A DNA stretch of 14,432 bases. Origin: Clostridiales bacterium (GTDB taxonomy: Bacteria > Bacillota > Clostridia > Oscillospirales > Oscillospiraceae). The notes under the pieces are model-generated. The model was not told the origin of the DNA. It searched no databases and saw only the letters and a list, made by a program, of their open reading frames with translations. Positions 1 through 8,340 of the stretch are shown piece by piece. Within the stretch, counting starts at the first letter, position 1. Every line of letters starts with the position of its first letter. The translations under genes were made by a program, and so were the position numbers. The stretch lies in contig VSNB01000062.1 of the NCBI GenBank assembly GCA_009774055.1, positions 1 through 14,432 on the forward strand, in the 5' to 3' direction.

Positions 1-559
1 GGGCCTGGATGGGCACCGCGTCCTGCCCCGGGGCGGGGTCGGTCTCGGGGCACATCACCAGCTCCAGGGGGTCCTCCCCCAGCACCCGCTCCCGCAGGCC
101 GAAGGACCGCCCCGACTGGCTGCGCAGGAACAGCACATGCAGCTCCCCACGGCCCAGGTCGTCCAGCAAATCGCCGGGGGCCCCCATGCGGACATAGAGC
201 TCCACCTGGGGGTACTGGGCGTGGTACTGCTTCAGCAGCTGGGTGGCGGTCTGCACGTCGGAGTAGATGACCCCCAGCTTCAGCTGGCCCCGGGCCCCGG
301 CCTCCACGTCCCGCACGCTGTCCGCCATGGTCCGCAGGCTCTGGAACATCTGCCGGCTGTGCTGGTAGAGGCACCGGCCCGCCTCGGTGAGGGCCACCCC
401 TTTGTTGGTGCGCAGGAACAGGGTCACCCCCAGCTCGTCCTCCAGCAGGGACAGCTGGCGGCTGATGGGGGGCTGGGCCACATGGAGCGCCCGGGACGCT
501 CCGGAGATGCTCCCCTCCTCCGCCACGGCGGCGAAATATTCCAGCTGCTTGAAGTTCAT
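1..559 (-). CDS. LysR-family transcriptional regulator (3' end outside window)
   Basis: Reading leftwards from ATG at 559 gives 186 residues without a stop, starting MNFKQLEYFAAVAEEGSISG, so the C-terminus lies beyond position 1. GGAGGG sits 5 nt before the ATG, which fixes the start. Residues 1-60 form the LysR winged helix-turn-helix (SGASRALHVAQPPISRQLSLLEDELG, then LFLRTNKGVALTEAG). From about residue 88 (GQLKLGVIYSD) the periplasmic-binding-like effector domain begins; about 100 residues of it are visible, against a family length near 300. LysR regulators commonly sit divergently next to the operon they control, so regulation of the adjacent hut genes in response to urocanate or histidine is a reasonable inference, not shown. 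Family assignment is very sure; the target is inferred. Confidence 0.93.
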   Translation of the reverse strand, partial: MNFKQLEYFAAVAEEGSISGASRALHVAQPPISRQLSLLEDELGVTLFLRTNKGVALTEAGRCLYQHSRQMFQSLRTMADSVRDVEAGARGQLKLGVIYSDVQTATQLLKQYHAQYPQVELYVRMGAPGDLLDDLGRGELHVLFLRSQSGRSFGLRERVLGEDPLELVMCPETDPAPGQDAVPIQA

Positions 560-580
560 AGGCACCCTCCATACTTTTTT

Positions 581-597
581 TATATAGCAAATATATA
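581..597. promoter_or_regulatory. AT-rich inverted repeat in the lysR-hutU intergenic region
   Basis: TATATA, five bases, TATATA lies between the lysR start and the proposed hutU promoter, in a stretch far richer in A and T than the surrounding genes. LysR proteins bind imperfect palindromes of the T-N11-A type between divergent genes, and this could be such a site or simply the lysR -10 region. The sequence alone cannot decide. Confidence 0.3.
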
Positions 598-607
598 ATA
601 CCGGTGC

Positions 608-636
608 TTTTCATTTTATCAGATTTTTGTTAAAAT
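608..636 (+). promoter_or_regulatory. Candidate sigma-A promoter for the hut operon
   Basis: TTTTCA (608-613), a spacer of exactly 17 bases, then TAAAAT (631-636). Transcription would start near 643, giving a leader of about 58 nt before the hutU ATG at 701. The -35 is imperfect, as expected for a promoter that needs an activator such as the divergent LysR protein. No long hairpin or riboswitch is apparent in the short leader. Confidence 0.5.
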
Positions 637-700
637 ACAATACATAGAAAGCAGTTCCCAGCGGAACAGTTAAAATTTTTAAGAAACGGAGGAACCAACC

Positions 701-2719
701 ATGAATCTCGCAGACGCCATGACCATCAAGCTGGACTACGACCTGCCCGAGTACCCCGCCTTTGAGGAGGGCTACCGCCGGGCTCCCCGCCGTGAGTCCC
801 ACCTGTCCGAGGCCGACAAGGCCCTGGCCATCAAGAACGCCCTGCGGTACATCCACCCCGACCATCACGCCCAGATGGCCAAGGAGTTCGCTCAGGAGCT
901 GGAGGAGCACGGCCGCATCTACGGCTACCGCTTCCGCCCCGCCGGCAAGCTGTACGGCAAGCCCATCGAGGAGTATAAGGGCAACTGCACCGAGGCCAAG
1001 GCCTTCCAGGTGATGATCGACAACAACCTGGACTTTGACATCGCCCTGTACCCCTACGAGCTGGTCACCTACGGTGAGACCGGCCAGGTCTGCCAGAACT
1101 GGATGCAGTACCGCCTCATCAAGAAGTACCTGGAGGTCATGACCGACGAGCAGACCCTGGTGGTCATGTCCGGCCACCCCCTGGGCCTGTTCCACAGCCA
1201 CAAGATGGCCCCCCGCTGTATCATCTCCAACGGCCTGATGGTGGGCATGTACGACAACCAGAAGGACTTCAACCGGGCCGCCGCCATCGGCGTGGCCAAC
1301 TACGGCCAGATGACCGCCGGCGGCTGGATGTACATCGGGCCCCAGGGCATCGTCCACGGCACCTTCAACACCCTGCTCAACGCCGGGCGGCTGAAGCTGG
1401 GCATTCCCGAGGACGGGAACCTGGCGGGGCGGCTGTTCGTGTCCGCCGGCCTGGGCGGCATGAGCGGCGCCCAGGGCAAGGCGGCGGAGATCGCCGGGGC
1501 GGTGTCCATTATCGCCGAGGTGGACGACTCCCGCATTGACACCCGCTATACCCAGGGCTGGGTCAGCGAGCGCACCGCCAGCCTGGACGAGGCCCTGGGC
1601 ATGGCCCGGAAGCACCTGGCGGACCGGACCCCCTGCGCCATCGCCTACCACGGCAACGTGGTGGATCTGCTGGAGTACCTGTATGAGCAGAACGTCCACG
1701 TGGACCTGATGAGCGACCAGACCTCCTGCCACGTGCCCTACGACGGCGGCTACTGCCCCCAGGGGCTCACCTTCGAGGAGCGCACCGAAATGCTGGACAA
1801 GGACCCCGAGCGGTTCCGCCAGCTGGTGGACAAGTCCCTCCGGCGGCACTACGAGATCATCTGTAAGCACCACCAGCGTGGCTCCTACTTCTTCGACTAC
1901 GGCAACAGCTTCCTCAAGGCGGTCTTCGACGCCGGGGTCACCGCCGTGTGCCGCAACGGGGAGAACGACCTGGACGGCTTCGTCTTCCCCTCCTACGTGG
2001 AGGACATCCTGGGTCCCTGCCTCTTTGACTTCGGCTACGGCCCCTTCCGCTGGTGCTGCCTGTCCAGGAAGAGCGAGGACTTGGACAAGACCGACGCGGC
2101 GGCGGCGGAGTACATCCTCTCCCACAACCGCCGGTACCAGGACTACGACAACTATGTCTGGGTCCGGGACGCCAAGAAAAACAAGCTGGTGGTGGGCACC
2201 CAATGCCGCATCCTGTACCAGGACGCCATGGGCCGGATGAACATCGCCCTGAAATTCAATGAAATGGTGCGCCGCGGCGAGATCGGCCCCGTGATGCTGG
2301 GCCGGGACCACCACGACACCGGCGGCACCGACTCCCCCTTCCGGGAAACCAGCAACATCAAGGACGGCTCCAACATCATGGCGGACATGGCGGTGCAGTG
2401 CTACGCCGGCAACGCCGCCCGGGGCATGAGCCTCATCGCCCTCCACAACGGCGGCGGCACCGGCATCGGCCGGGCGGTCAACGGGGGCTTCGGCATGGTG
2501 CTGGACGGCTCGGAGCGGGTGGATGCCATTCTGCAGATGTCCATGCCCTGGGACGTGATGGTGGGCGTATCCCGCCGGGCCTGGGCCTGCAATGAGAATG
2601 CCCTGACCACCGCCGCGGAGTACAACCGCATGCGGGAGGGAACGGACCACATCACCCTGCCCTATCTGGCGGACGGCGCGATGGTGGAGGCCGCCCTGCG
2701 GGAAGCGGAGGAGGCGTGA
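701..2719 (+). CDS. hutU: Urocanate hydratase (urocanase), long form
   Basis: Second step of histidine breakdown: adds water to urocanate to give 4-imidazolone-5-propionate, using tightly bound NAD+ as electrophile, in the cytoplasm. The protein has 672 residues; common proteobacterial HutU is near 555, and this matches the longer type seen in some Firmicutes and animals. Visible signatures are YIGPQGIVHGTF (211-222), the NAD-binding glycine run SAGLGGMSGAQ (248-258), FGYGPFRW (444-451), GRDHHDTGGTDSPFRET (534-550) and LHNGGGTGIG (581-590). C440, just before the GPFRW motif, is near where the family's functional cysteine is found, but I did not align it. GGAGG at 688-692 supports the ATG at 701. 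First gene of the operon; its stop overlaps the hutI start by one base. Assignment is very sure. Confidence 0.96.
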   Translation: MNLADAMTIKLDYDLPEYPAFEEGYRRAPRRESHLSEADKALAIKNALRYIHPDHHAQMAKEFAQELEEHGRIYGYRFRPAGKLYGKPIEEYKGNCTEAKAFQVMIDNNLDFDIALYPYELVTYGETGQVCQNWMQYRLIKKYLEVMTDEQTLVVMSGHPLGLFHSHKMAPRCIISNGLMVGMYDNQKDFNRAAAIGVANYGQMTAGGWMYIGPQGIVHGTFNTLLNAGRLKLGIPEDGNLAGRLFVSAGLGGMSGAQGKAAEIAGAVSIIAEVDDSRIDTRYTQGWVSERTASLDEALGMARKHLADRTPCAIAYHGNVVDLLEYLYEQNVHVDLMSDQTSCHVPYDGGYCPQGLTFEERTEMLDKDPERFRQLVDKSLRRHYEIICKHHQRGSYFFDYGNSFLKAVFDAGVTAVCRNGENDLDGFVFPSYVEDILGPCLFDFGYGPFRWCCLSRKSEDLDKTDAAAAEYILSHNRRYQDYDNYVWVRDAKKNKLVVGTQCRILYQDAMGRMNIALKFNEMVRRGEIGPVMLGRDHHDTGGTDSPFRETSNIKDGSNIMADMAVQCYAGNAARGMSLIALHNGGGTGIGRAVNGGFGMVLDGSERVDAILQMSMPWDVMVGVSRRAWACNENALTTAAEYNRMREGTDHITLPYLADGAMVEAALREAEEA

Positions 2720-3972
2720 TGGAGCGTCTGCTGGTAACCAACATCGGCGTCCTGGCCACCCCCCTGGGCAGTTCCGCTCAGGGCGGGGAGGCCCAGGGGG
2801 CCGTCCGAATGATGAAAAACGCCTGGGTCCTTATCGATAAAGGCGCCATCATCGGAGTCGGAAATGGACGACTGCCTCAAAATGTGGATGGCATAGATCT
2901 GCGCACTGTAGAAACGATCGACGCCCAGGGGAGTCTCGTCACCCCTGGCCTGGTAGACGCCCACACCCACCTGATTTTCGGCGGCTGGCGGCAGAACGAG
3001 CTGGCCCTGAAGCTGCGGGGGGTGCCCTATCTGGACATCCTGGCCCAGGGAGGCGGCATCCTGTCCACCGTCCGGGCCACCCGGGCCGCCTCCCAGGAGG
3101 AGCTGGCGGACAAGGCCCGGCTAGCCCTGGACGAAATGCTGTCCCTGGGAACCACCACCTGCGAGGCCAAGAGCGGCTACGGCCTGGATACGGAGACGGA
3201 GCTGCGGCAGCTGCGGGCCATCCGTGCGCTGGATCAGACCCACCCCATAGACCTGGTCCCCACCTTCCTGGGTGCCCACGCCCTGCCGGAGGCGTACAAA
3301 AACGACCGGGCGGGCTACATCCGCCTTCTGTGCGGGGAAATGATCCCCGCCGCAGCGGCGGAGGGGCTGGCGGAGTTCTGCGACGTGTTCTGTGAAACCG
3401 GCGTCTTTACGGCGGAGGAGTCCCGGGCCATCCTGGAGGCCGGAAAGAAATACGGCCTCCGGCCCAAGATCCACGCCGACGAGATCGACCCCATCGGCGG
3501 GTCCCGCCTGGCGGGAGAGATCGGGGCCGTGTCGGCGGAGCACCTGATCGTCTGCCCGGAGGAGGGCATCACCGCCATGGCGGCGGGGGGCACGGCGGCC
3601 TGCCTGCTGCCTTGCACCAGCTTCTATCTGGGGGCGGCCTACGCCCCCGCCCGGCGGATGGTGGAGGCGGGGGTTCCCGTGGCGATGGCCACGGACTTCA
3701 ACCCCGGCTCTTGTCCCTGTCTGAACATGCAGCTGGTCATGAGCCTGGGGTGCCTCAAATACCGCCTCACCCCGGAGGAGGTCCTGACCGCCGTCACCCT
3801 CAACGGCGCGGCGGCTATCGGCCGGGCGGACCGCACCGGCTCCGTGGAGTCGGGTAAATGGGGGGACCTGGTGATCTGGGAGGCGGAGGACCTCAATTAC
3901 ATCTGCTACCGGCTGGGCGGCAATCTGGCCCGCACGGTGATCAAAAAGGGCGTTCCCTATGGGAAGGAGTAA
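2719..3972 (+). CDS. hutI: Imidazolonepropionase
   Basis: Third step of histidine breakdown: hydrolyses 4-imidazolone-5-propionate to N-formimidoyl-L-glutamate. It is a cytoplasmic metal-dependent amidohydrolase of 417 residues, the usual family length. The metal ligands are visible: DAHTH (H82, H84), H252 in HADEID and D326 in ATDFNPG. KSGYGLDTETELRQL (151-165) and FLGAHALP (183-190) are further family motifs. I start at ATG 2719, inside the hutU stop (TGATG), because GGAGGAGG at 2707-2714 is well placed. A GTG at 2716 would add one methionine. Bases about 2805-2940 (residues 30-74) are richer in A and T than the rest of the gene. Translation is probably coupled to hutU. Confidence 0.96.
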   Translation: MERLLVTNIGVLATPLGSSAQGGEAQGAVRMMKNAWVLIDKGAIIGVGNGRLPQNVDGIDLRTVETIDAQGSLVTPGLVDAHTHLIFGGWRQNELALKLRGVPYLDILAQGGGILSTVRATRAASQEELADKARLALDEMLSLGTTTCEAKSGYGLDTETELRQLRAIRALDQTHPIDLVPTFLGAHALPEAYKNDRAGYIRLLCGEMIPAAAAEGLAEFCDVFCETGVFTAEESRAILEAGKKYGLRPKIHADEIDPIGGSRLAGEIGAVSAEHLIVCPEEGITAMAAGGTAACLLPCTSFYLGAAYAPARRMVEAGVPVAMATDFNPGSCPCLNMQLVMSLGCLKYRLTPEEVLTAVTLNGAAAIGRADRTGSVESGKWGDLVIWEAEDLNYICYRLGGNLARTVIKKGVPYGKE

Positions 3973-3977
3973 GAAAG

Positions 3978-4889
3978 ATGTCTAAATTAGTTGAGTGTGT
4001 ACCCAATTTCAGCGTCAGCAAGGAGCGGGATGAGGCTGTGTTCCAGGGCCTCGTAGACACCGCCAACAGCATCCCCGGCTGCACGGTGCTGGACGTCCAG
4101 ACCGACGGCGACCACAACCGATGCGTATTCACCATGGTGGGCAGTCCGGCGGCCATCGAGGAAGCGGCCTTCCAGCTGGCGAAGAAGGCGGCGGAAACCA
4201 TCGACATGACCAAACACCAGGGCCAGCACCCCCGGATGGGGGCCACCGACGTGATCCCCTTCATCCCCACCATGGATATGACGGTGGAGGAGTGCGTGGA
4301 CCTCAGCAAGCGGGTGGCGGAACGACTCTGGACGGAGCTGTCCATCCCCTCCTTCCTCTATGAGGACTCGGCCTCCCGGCCGGAGCGGCGGAATCTGGCC
4401 GCCTGCCGGAAGGGGCAGTTCGAGGGCATGCCGGAGAAGCTCCTCCAGCCGGAGTGGGCCCCGGACTACGGCGAGCGGAAAATCCACCCCACGGCGGGCA
4501 TCACCGCTATCGGGGCCCGGATGCCCCTCATCGCCTACAACATCAACCTGGACACCTCCGACCTGGAGATCGCCAACAAGATCGCCCGGGCCATCCGGGC
4601 GGCGGGCGGCGGCTTCAAGTACTGCAAGGCCATCGGCGTAATGCTGGAGGAGCGGAACGTGGCCCAGGTGTCCATGAACCTGGTCAACTACGAGGGCACC
4701 CCCATTTACTACGTCTTCGAAATGGTCCGGGCCCTGGCGGACCGGTACGGCGTGCGGATCACCGGCAGCGAGCTGGTGGGCCTGACCCCCGGCAAGGCGC
4801 TGCTGGACTGCGCGGAGTATTACCTGAAGCTGGAGGGCTTCGACGCCCGGAAACAGGTAATGGAATACCATCTGATCGGTATGGAATAA
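3978..4889 (+). CDS. ftcD: Glutamate formimidoyltransferase
   Basis: Moves the formimidoyl group from formimidoyl-glutamate to tetrahydrofolate, releasing glutamate and giving 5-formimidoyl-THF. The 303 residues cover the N-terminal and C-terminal transferase subdomains only, so this is the single-function form, unlike the fused animal FTCD. Motifs: VECVPNFS (5-12), DGDHNR (43-48), KHQGQHPRMGATDVIPFIP (79-97; H80 or H84 should be the catalytic histidine), WAPDYGERKIHPTAGITAIGAR (mid-protein) and YNINL. AAGGAG at 3964-3969 lies within the end of hutI, 8 nt from the ATG, and only 5 nt separate the two genes. The presence of this enzyme means the organism uses the THF route rather than HutG or HutF. 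Confidence 0.95.
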   Translation: MSKLVECVPNFSVSKERDEAVFQGLVDTANSIPGCTVLDVQTDGDHNRCVFTMVGSPAAIEEAAFQLAKKAAETIDMTKHQGQHPRMGATDVIPFIPTMDMTVEECVDLSKRVAERLWTELSIPSFLYEDSASRPERRNLAACRKGQFEGMPEKLLQPEWAPDYGERKIHPTAGITAIGARMPLIAYNINLDTSDLEIANKIARAIRAAGGGFKYCKAIGVMLEERNVAQVSMNLVNYEGTPIYYVFEMVRALADRYGVRITGSELVGLTPGKALLDCAEYYLKLEGFDARKQVMEYHLIGME

Positions 4890-4901
4890 GGAGGAAGCCA
4901 T

Positions 4902-5552
4902 ATGCAGGTAGAAATGAAGCTGGCGGAAATGCGGGTGGAGCAGTTCGGGGAAATGCTGTCCTCCGACGCGCCCGCGCCGGGGGGCGGCTCTGCCGCCGCC
5001 CTGGAGGCCGCTATGGGGGCCGGGCTGGTGGCCATGGTGTGCCGCCTGACGGAGGAAAAGGCCCAGTTCGCCCGGTACCGGGCGGAGCTCCTGGCCCTCC
5101 GTCAGCGGGTGGAAGACCTGCGCCTCGCCCTGCTGGACGTGATGGACCAGGATACGGACGCCTTTTTGCAGGTGAGCCGGGCCTTCCCCATGCCCAAGGC
5201 CACCGATGAGGAGCGGGCCGCCCGCTCCGCGGCCATCCAGAATGGGCTGGAGCTTTGCACCAAGGCGCCCCTGGAGGTCATGAGGCTGGCGGCGGAAGCC
5301 CTGGAGCTGGCCGCCACCCTGCCGGGCCGGTTCAATGAGAACGCCGCCAGCGACCTGGGCGTAGCGGTGCTCTCCCTCCAGACGGGTATCCGGGGCGCAT
5401 GGATGAACGTGTGCATCAACCTGGGCAGCCTGCGGAACAAGGAGCTGGCCAAGAGCTGCCGGGAGCAGGGGGAGGCCCTGATGGCCCGGATGATGCCTAT
5501 GGCGGAGCAGGTGCTCAAGCAGGTCGAGCAGGTGATCCAAGGTCAGGCGTAG
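4902..5552 (+). CDS. fchA: Formimidoyl-tetrahydrofolate cyclodeaminase
   Basis: Closes 5-formimidoyl-THF to 5,10-methenyl-THF and releases ammonia, feeding the one-carbon pool; it acts with the preceding transferase. The 216 residues match the stand-alone FTCD_C family length (about 200-215). The signature APAPGGGSAAALEAAMGAGL spans 23-42, followed by the all-helical body expected for this family, including the NENAASDLGVAVL-type stretch near residue 145. GGAGG at 4890-4894, immediately after the ftcD stop, sets the start. It is the last gene of the operon, with a terminator 36 nt after its stop. Assignment is sure; the symbol follows clostridial usage. Confidence 0.93.
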   Translation: MQVEMKLAEMRVEQFGEMLSSDAPAPGGGSAAALEAAMGAGLVAMVCRLTEEKAQFARYRAELLALRQRVEDLRLALLDVMDQDTDAFLQVSRAFPMPKATDEERAARSAAIQNGLELCTKAPLEVMRLAAEALELAATLPGRFNENAASDLGVAVLSLQTGIRGAWMNVCINLGSLRNKELAKSCREQGEALMARMMPMAEQVLKQVEQVIQGQA

Positions 5553-5587
5553 CACGCCGCCGCCCCTCTGTCATACGAAAATAAAGC

Positions 5588-5628
5588 GTCCTCTGTCAGG
5601 CTTATGCCGCCTGACAGAGGACACTTTT
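5588..5628 (+). terminator. Intrinsic terminator of the hut operon
   Basis: A perfect 14-base-pair stem (GTCCTCTGTCAGGC 5588-5601 with GCCTGACAGAGGAC 5609-5622) with a 7-nt loop is followed by ACTTTTT. The gap lies between the convergent fchA and kinase genes. On the other strand the same stem is followed by GCTTTATTTT, a weaker U tract, so it may also stop transcription of the kinase gene. Confidence 0.9.
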
Positions 5629-5642
5629 TCTGTTTATGGACA

Positions 5643-8300
5643 TCAGCCCTTCCCGCGCTGGGCCTCCAGCACCGCCGCGACGGTCTGCTCCAGCACCGCC
5701 ATATCGATGGGCTTGGCCACGTGGGCGTTCATTCCCGCCTCCAGGGCGTCCCGGATGTCCTCGGCAAAGGCGTTGGCCGTCATGGCGATGATGGGAATGG
5801 TCAGCGCCATGGGATGGCCCAGGTCGCGGATGGCCCGGGTCGCCTCGTAGCCGTTCATCACCGGCATCTGCACGTCCATCAAAATCAGCTGGTACTGCTC
5901 CGGGCTGGACAGGGAGAACGCCTCCGTGACCATCTGCCCGTTTTCGCAGATGTCACAGGTGGCCCCCGCCATGTCCAGCAGCTCGCCGAGGATTTCCGCG
6001 TTGATCTCGTTGTCCTCCGCCACCAGAATGTGCATGCCCTGGAGGAGGCTCTGCTGCTCCCCGTTTTCCGCCTCCCGCTCCGGGGAGTGGTGGAGCGCGC
6101 CGTCCACCTTCTGGCGGAAGCTGGTGAGGAAAAAGGGCTTGGGCATGAAGGCGTCCACCCCGGCCTCCCTGGCCTCCTCCTCCACCTCCGGCCAGTCGTA
6201 GCTGGTCAGTATGATAATGGGCCCGCCTTCGGGGATTTCCCGGCGGATCTGCCGCGCGGCCGCGACGCCGTCCATGCCCGGCATCTTCCAGTCCAGCAGG
6301 ACGATGTGGTAGGGCCGGCCCTCCTCCTGGGCCCGCTTCACCCGTTCCACGGCTGGCGCGCCGTCCAGGACGTAATCCACCGCAACTCCGGTGTCCTCCA
6401 TGGCCATCTGGATGTTCTGGCAGATTACCTCCTCGTCGTCCGCCGCCAGGAGCCGGGCAATGCCGTTCTTCTGCCAGAAGTCCCGGTCCACCTCGTGCTC
6501 GCTGATATGCAGCTCCAGGTCCACCGTGAAGGTGGAGCCCCTCCCCTTCTCGCTGTCCACCGTGATCTTTCCGCCCATCAGGTCCAGCAGGTTCTTGGTG
6601 ATCGCCATGCCCAGACCGGTGCCCTGGATTTTGTTGGTAACGCTGTCCTCCTCCCGGGTGAAGGCGTGGAAAATCTTCTGCTGGTATTCCGGGCTCATGC
6701 CGTAGCCGTTGTCGGTCACGATGAACCGGTAGTGGGCCAGCTGCTTGGCAAACTGGGGCAGCTCCTGCACCGTCAGGGAGACGTGTCCTCCCTCCGGCGT
6801 GTACTTGACCGCGTTGGAGAGGAGGTTGAGCAGAATCTGGTTCAGCCGGAGCTTATCCATCACCACGTGCTCGTGGCGGATGTCACGGGTATAGACTTCA
6901 AAGGTGTGCCGCTTGGTCTTCATCTGGGGGCGGATGATGGCGTCTATGTTCTCAATGAGGTCCACCATGTTCTCGTCCGACAGGTTCAGCACCGTCTTGC
7001 CGGCCTCGATCTTGCTGATGTCCAGCACGTCGTTGATGAGCCCCAGCAGGTGCTGGCTGGAGGCGGTGATCTTCCGGGTGTACTCCCGGACCTTCTCGGG
7101 ATTCTCCGCGTCCCGGGCCAGCAGGGCGGCAAAGCCCACGATGGCGTTCATGGGGGTGCGGATGTCGTGGCTCATGTTGCTGAGAAAGGCGCTCTTGGCC
7201 CGGTTGGCCTCCTCGGCGATCTGGAACGCCTGCTCCGCCGTCTCCTTGGAGCGGGCCAGCATGGCGTTCGTCTCCTCCAGGCGCTGGTTCATTTCCTCCT
7301 GGCGGCGCAGGTTCTCCTGCTCATGGAGGAACAGCCGGGCGCTGCTCTGCTGCCGGGTGATGGACACGGCCACCACCACCAGCATGGCCAGCAGCACCAC
7401 CGCCAGAATCAGGAGCATCCGCACCACGGCCCCCACCATGCCCACGGTCCCCGAGGCCACGAACTCCGCGGGAATCAGAAACAGCAGCAGGGTGTCGTAC
7501 TTTTCCAGGGAGGTGAGACAGTAGTAATACTCGGTGCCGCCCCGGCGGAAATTGGCGCTGACCGTGTCCTGCCGGTCCAGGGCGGCGCGGAGGTCGGGGA
7601 TCGTCTGTTCCTCCATCTCCTCCAGGGCCTTCAGCACGTTGTACGCCTGTATGATGCTGTCGCCGGACACGTTGTCATGCATCCGGGTGCCGTTGCTTTT
7701 GAGAATATACGTCTCGTTCTGACTGCCGTAGGCGCTGCTGTCGTAGTAGGCGCTCAGGGCATAGACATCCTTGAGCAGGACGGCGTGGGTAAAGCTGGCC
7801 TCCGCTGTCTCCAGGGGCGCGTCCAGCTTCTGCACGAACGCCCAGTAGCTGCCCTCATGAATCAGGCTGTCGGAGAGGAAGCTGTACCGTGCCTCCCCAT
7901 CGGAAATCCGGTCAATATCGGGCCAGACGCCGTGCCTGCCCGACGCGTCATAGCAGTTTCCCTTGCTGTCCAGCAGCATCAGCATGGAGCTGTAGCTGTG
8001 CATTTCCAGCAGCTCCTCCAGCCCGCCGATATATCCGGCCACCTCCTCCTCCGTATCAAAATCCTGGTGCCCCAAGGTATTGACCGCGGCGGACAGGTAA
8101 TTCCAGTGGGAATCCAGGGCGTTGTCCAGATTGGCGCGCACCTGGGAGGTGATCTCATTGAGCTGGGTGGAACGCTCCGCAAAAATCTGCGCCTGCAGGT
8201 ACCCCGCGAAATATATGCCACCTGCTGCCAGAGACAGCAGCAGACAGACGGTCAATACCGCCGGAAACAGGACGCCGCGCCAGCCTCCCTGTGGTTTCAT
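5643..8300 (-). CDS. Hybrid sensor histidine kinase with two receiver domains
   Basis: Membrane sensor kinase of 885 residues. Order of parts: membrane helix about 9-33; extracytoplasmic sensor about 35-285 with no recognised signature; second helix about 289-312; coiled coil 320-365; HisKA with NMSHDIRTPMNAIVGF (H378 phosphorylated); HATPase with N496 in NLLSNAVKYTP, DNGYGM (530-535) and GTGLGM (560-565); receiver 1 from about 616 (D670 in LLDWKMPGMDG, K721); receiver 2 from about 757 (D809 in LMDVQMPVMNG, K863). No Hpt domain or DNA-binding output is present, so phosphate must leave through an unlinked partner. I start at ATG 8300 because AAGGAGG lies 9 nt upstream and a membrane helix follows at once; the frame stays open to 8552, but that stretch is hairpin-rich and non-coding in appearance. 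The adjacent binding-protein gene is a possible signalling partner. Signal unknown. Confidence 0.92.
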   Translation of the reverse strand: MKPQGGWRGVLFPAVLTVCLLLSLAAGGIYFAGYLQAQIFAERSTQLNEITSQVRANLDNALDSHWNYLSAAVNTLGHQDFDTEEEVAGYIGGLEELLEMHSYSSMLMLLDSKGNCYDASGRHGVWPDIDRISDGEARYSFLSDSLIHEGSYWAFVQKLDAPLETAEASFTHAVLLKDVYALSAYYDSSAYGSQNETYILKSNGTRMHDNVSGDSIIQAYNVLKALEEMEEQTIPDLRAALDRQDTVSANFRRGGTEYYYCLTSLEKYDTLLLFLIPAEFVASGTVGMVGAVVRMLLILAVVLLAMLVVVAVSITRQQSSARLFLHEQENLRRQEEMNQRLEETNAMLARSKETAEQAFQIAEEANRAKSAFLSNMSHDIRTPMNAIVGFAALLARDAENPEKVREYTRKITASSQHLLGLINDVLDISKIEAGKTVLNLSDENMVDLIENIDAIIRPQMKTKRHTFEVYTRDIRHEHVVMDKLRLNQILLNLLSNAVKYTPEGGHVSLTVQELPQFAKQLAHYRFIVTDNGYGMSPEYQQKIFHAFTREEDSVTNKIQGTGLGMAITKNLLDLMGGKITVDSEKGRGSTFTVDLELHISEHEVDRDFWQKNGIARLLAADDEEVICQNIQMAMEDTGVAVDYVLDGAPAVERVKRAQEEGRPYHIVLLDWKMPGMDGVAAARQIRREIPEGGPIIILTSYDWPEVEEEAREAGVDAFMPKPFFLTSFRQKVDGALHHSPEREAENGEQQSLLQGMHILVAEDNEINAEILGELLDMAGATCDICENGQMVTEAFSLSSPEQYQLILMDVQMPVMNGYEATRAIRDLGHPMALTIPIIAMTANAFAEDIRDALEAGMNAHVAKPIDMAVLEQTVAAVLEAQRGKG

Positions 8301-8340
8301 TCCGCCCGTCCTCCTTTCGCCGTTAGATTGATTTTTCTGC

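Noticed and set aside
611..2650. Long open frame of 679 codons antisense to hutU
   Set aside because: It mirrors a confidently identified gene in GC-rich DNA, its translation is low-complexity (V, G, A, H rich) and it matches no family; it is a codon-bias shadow.
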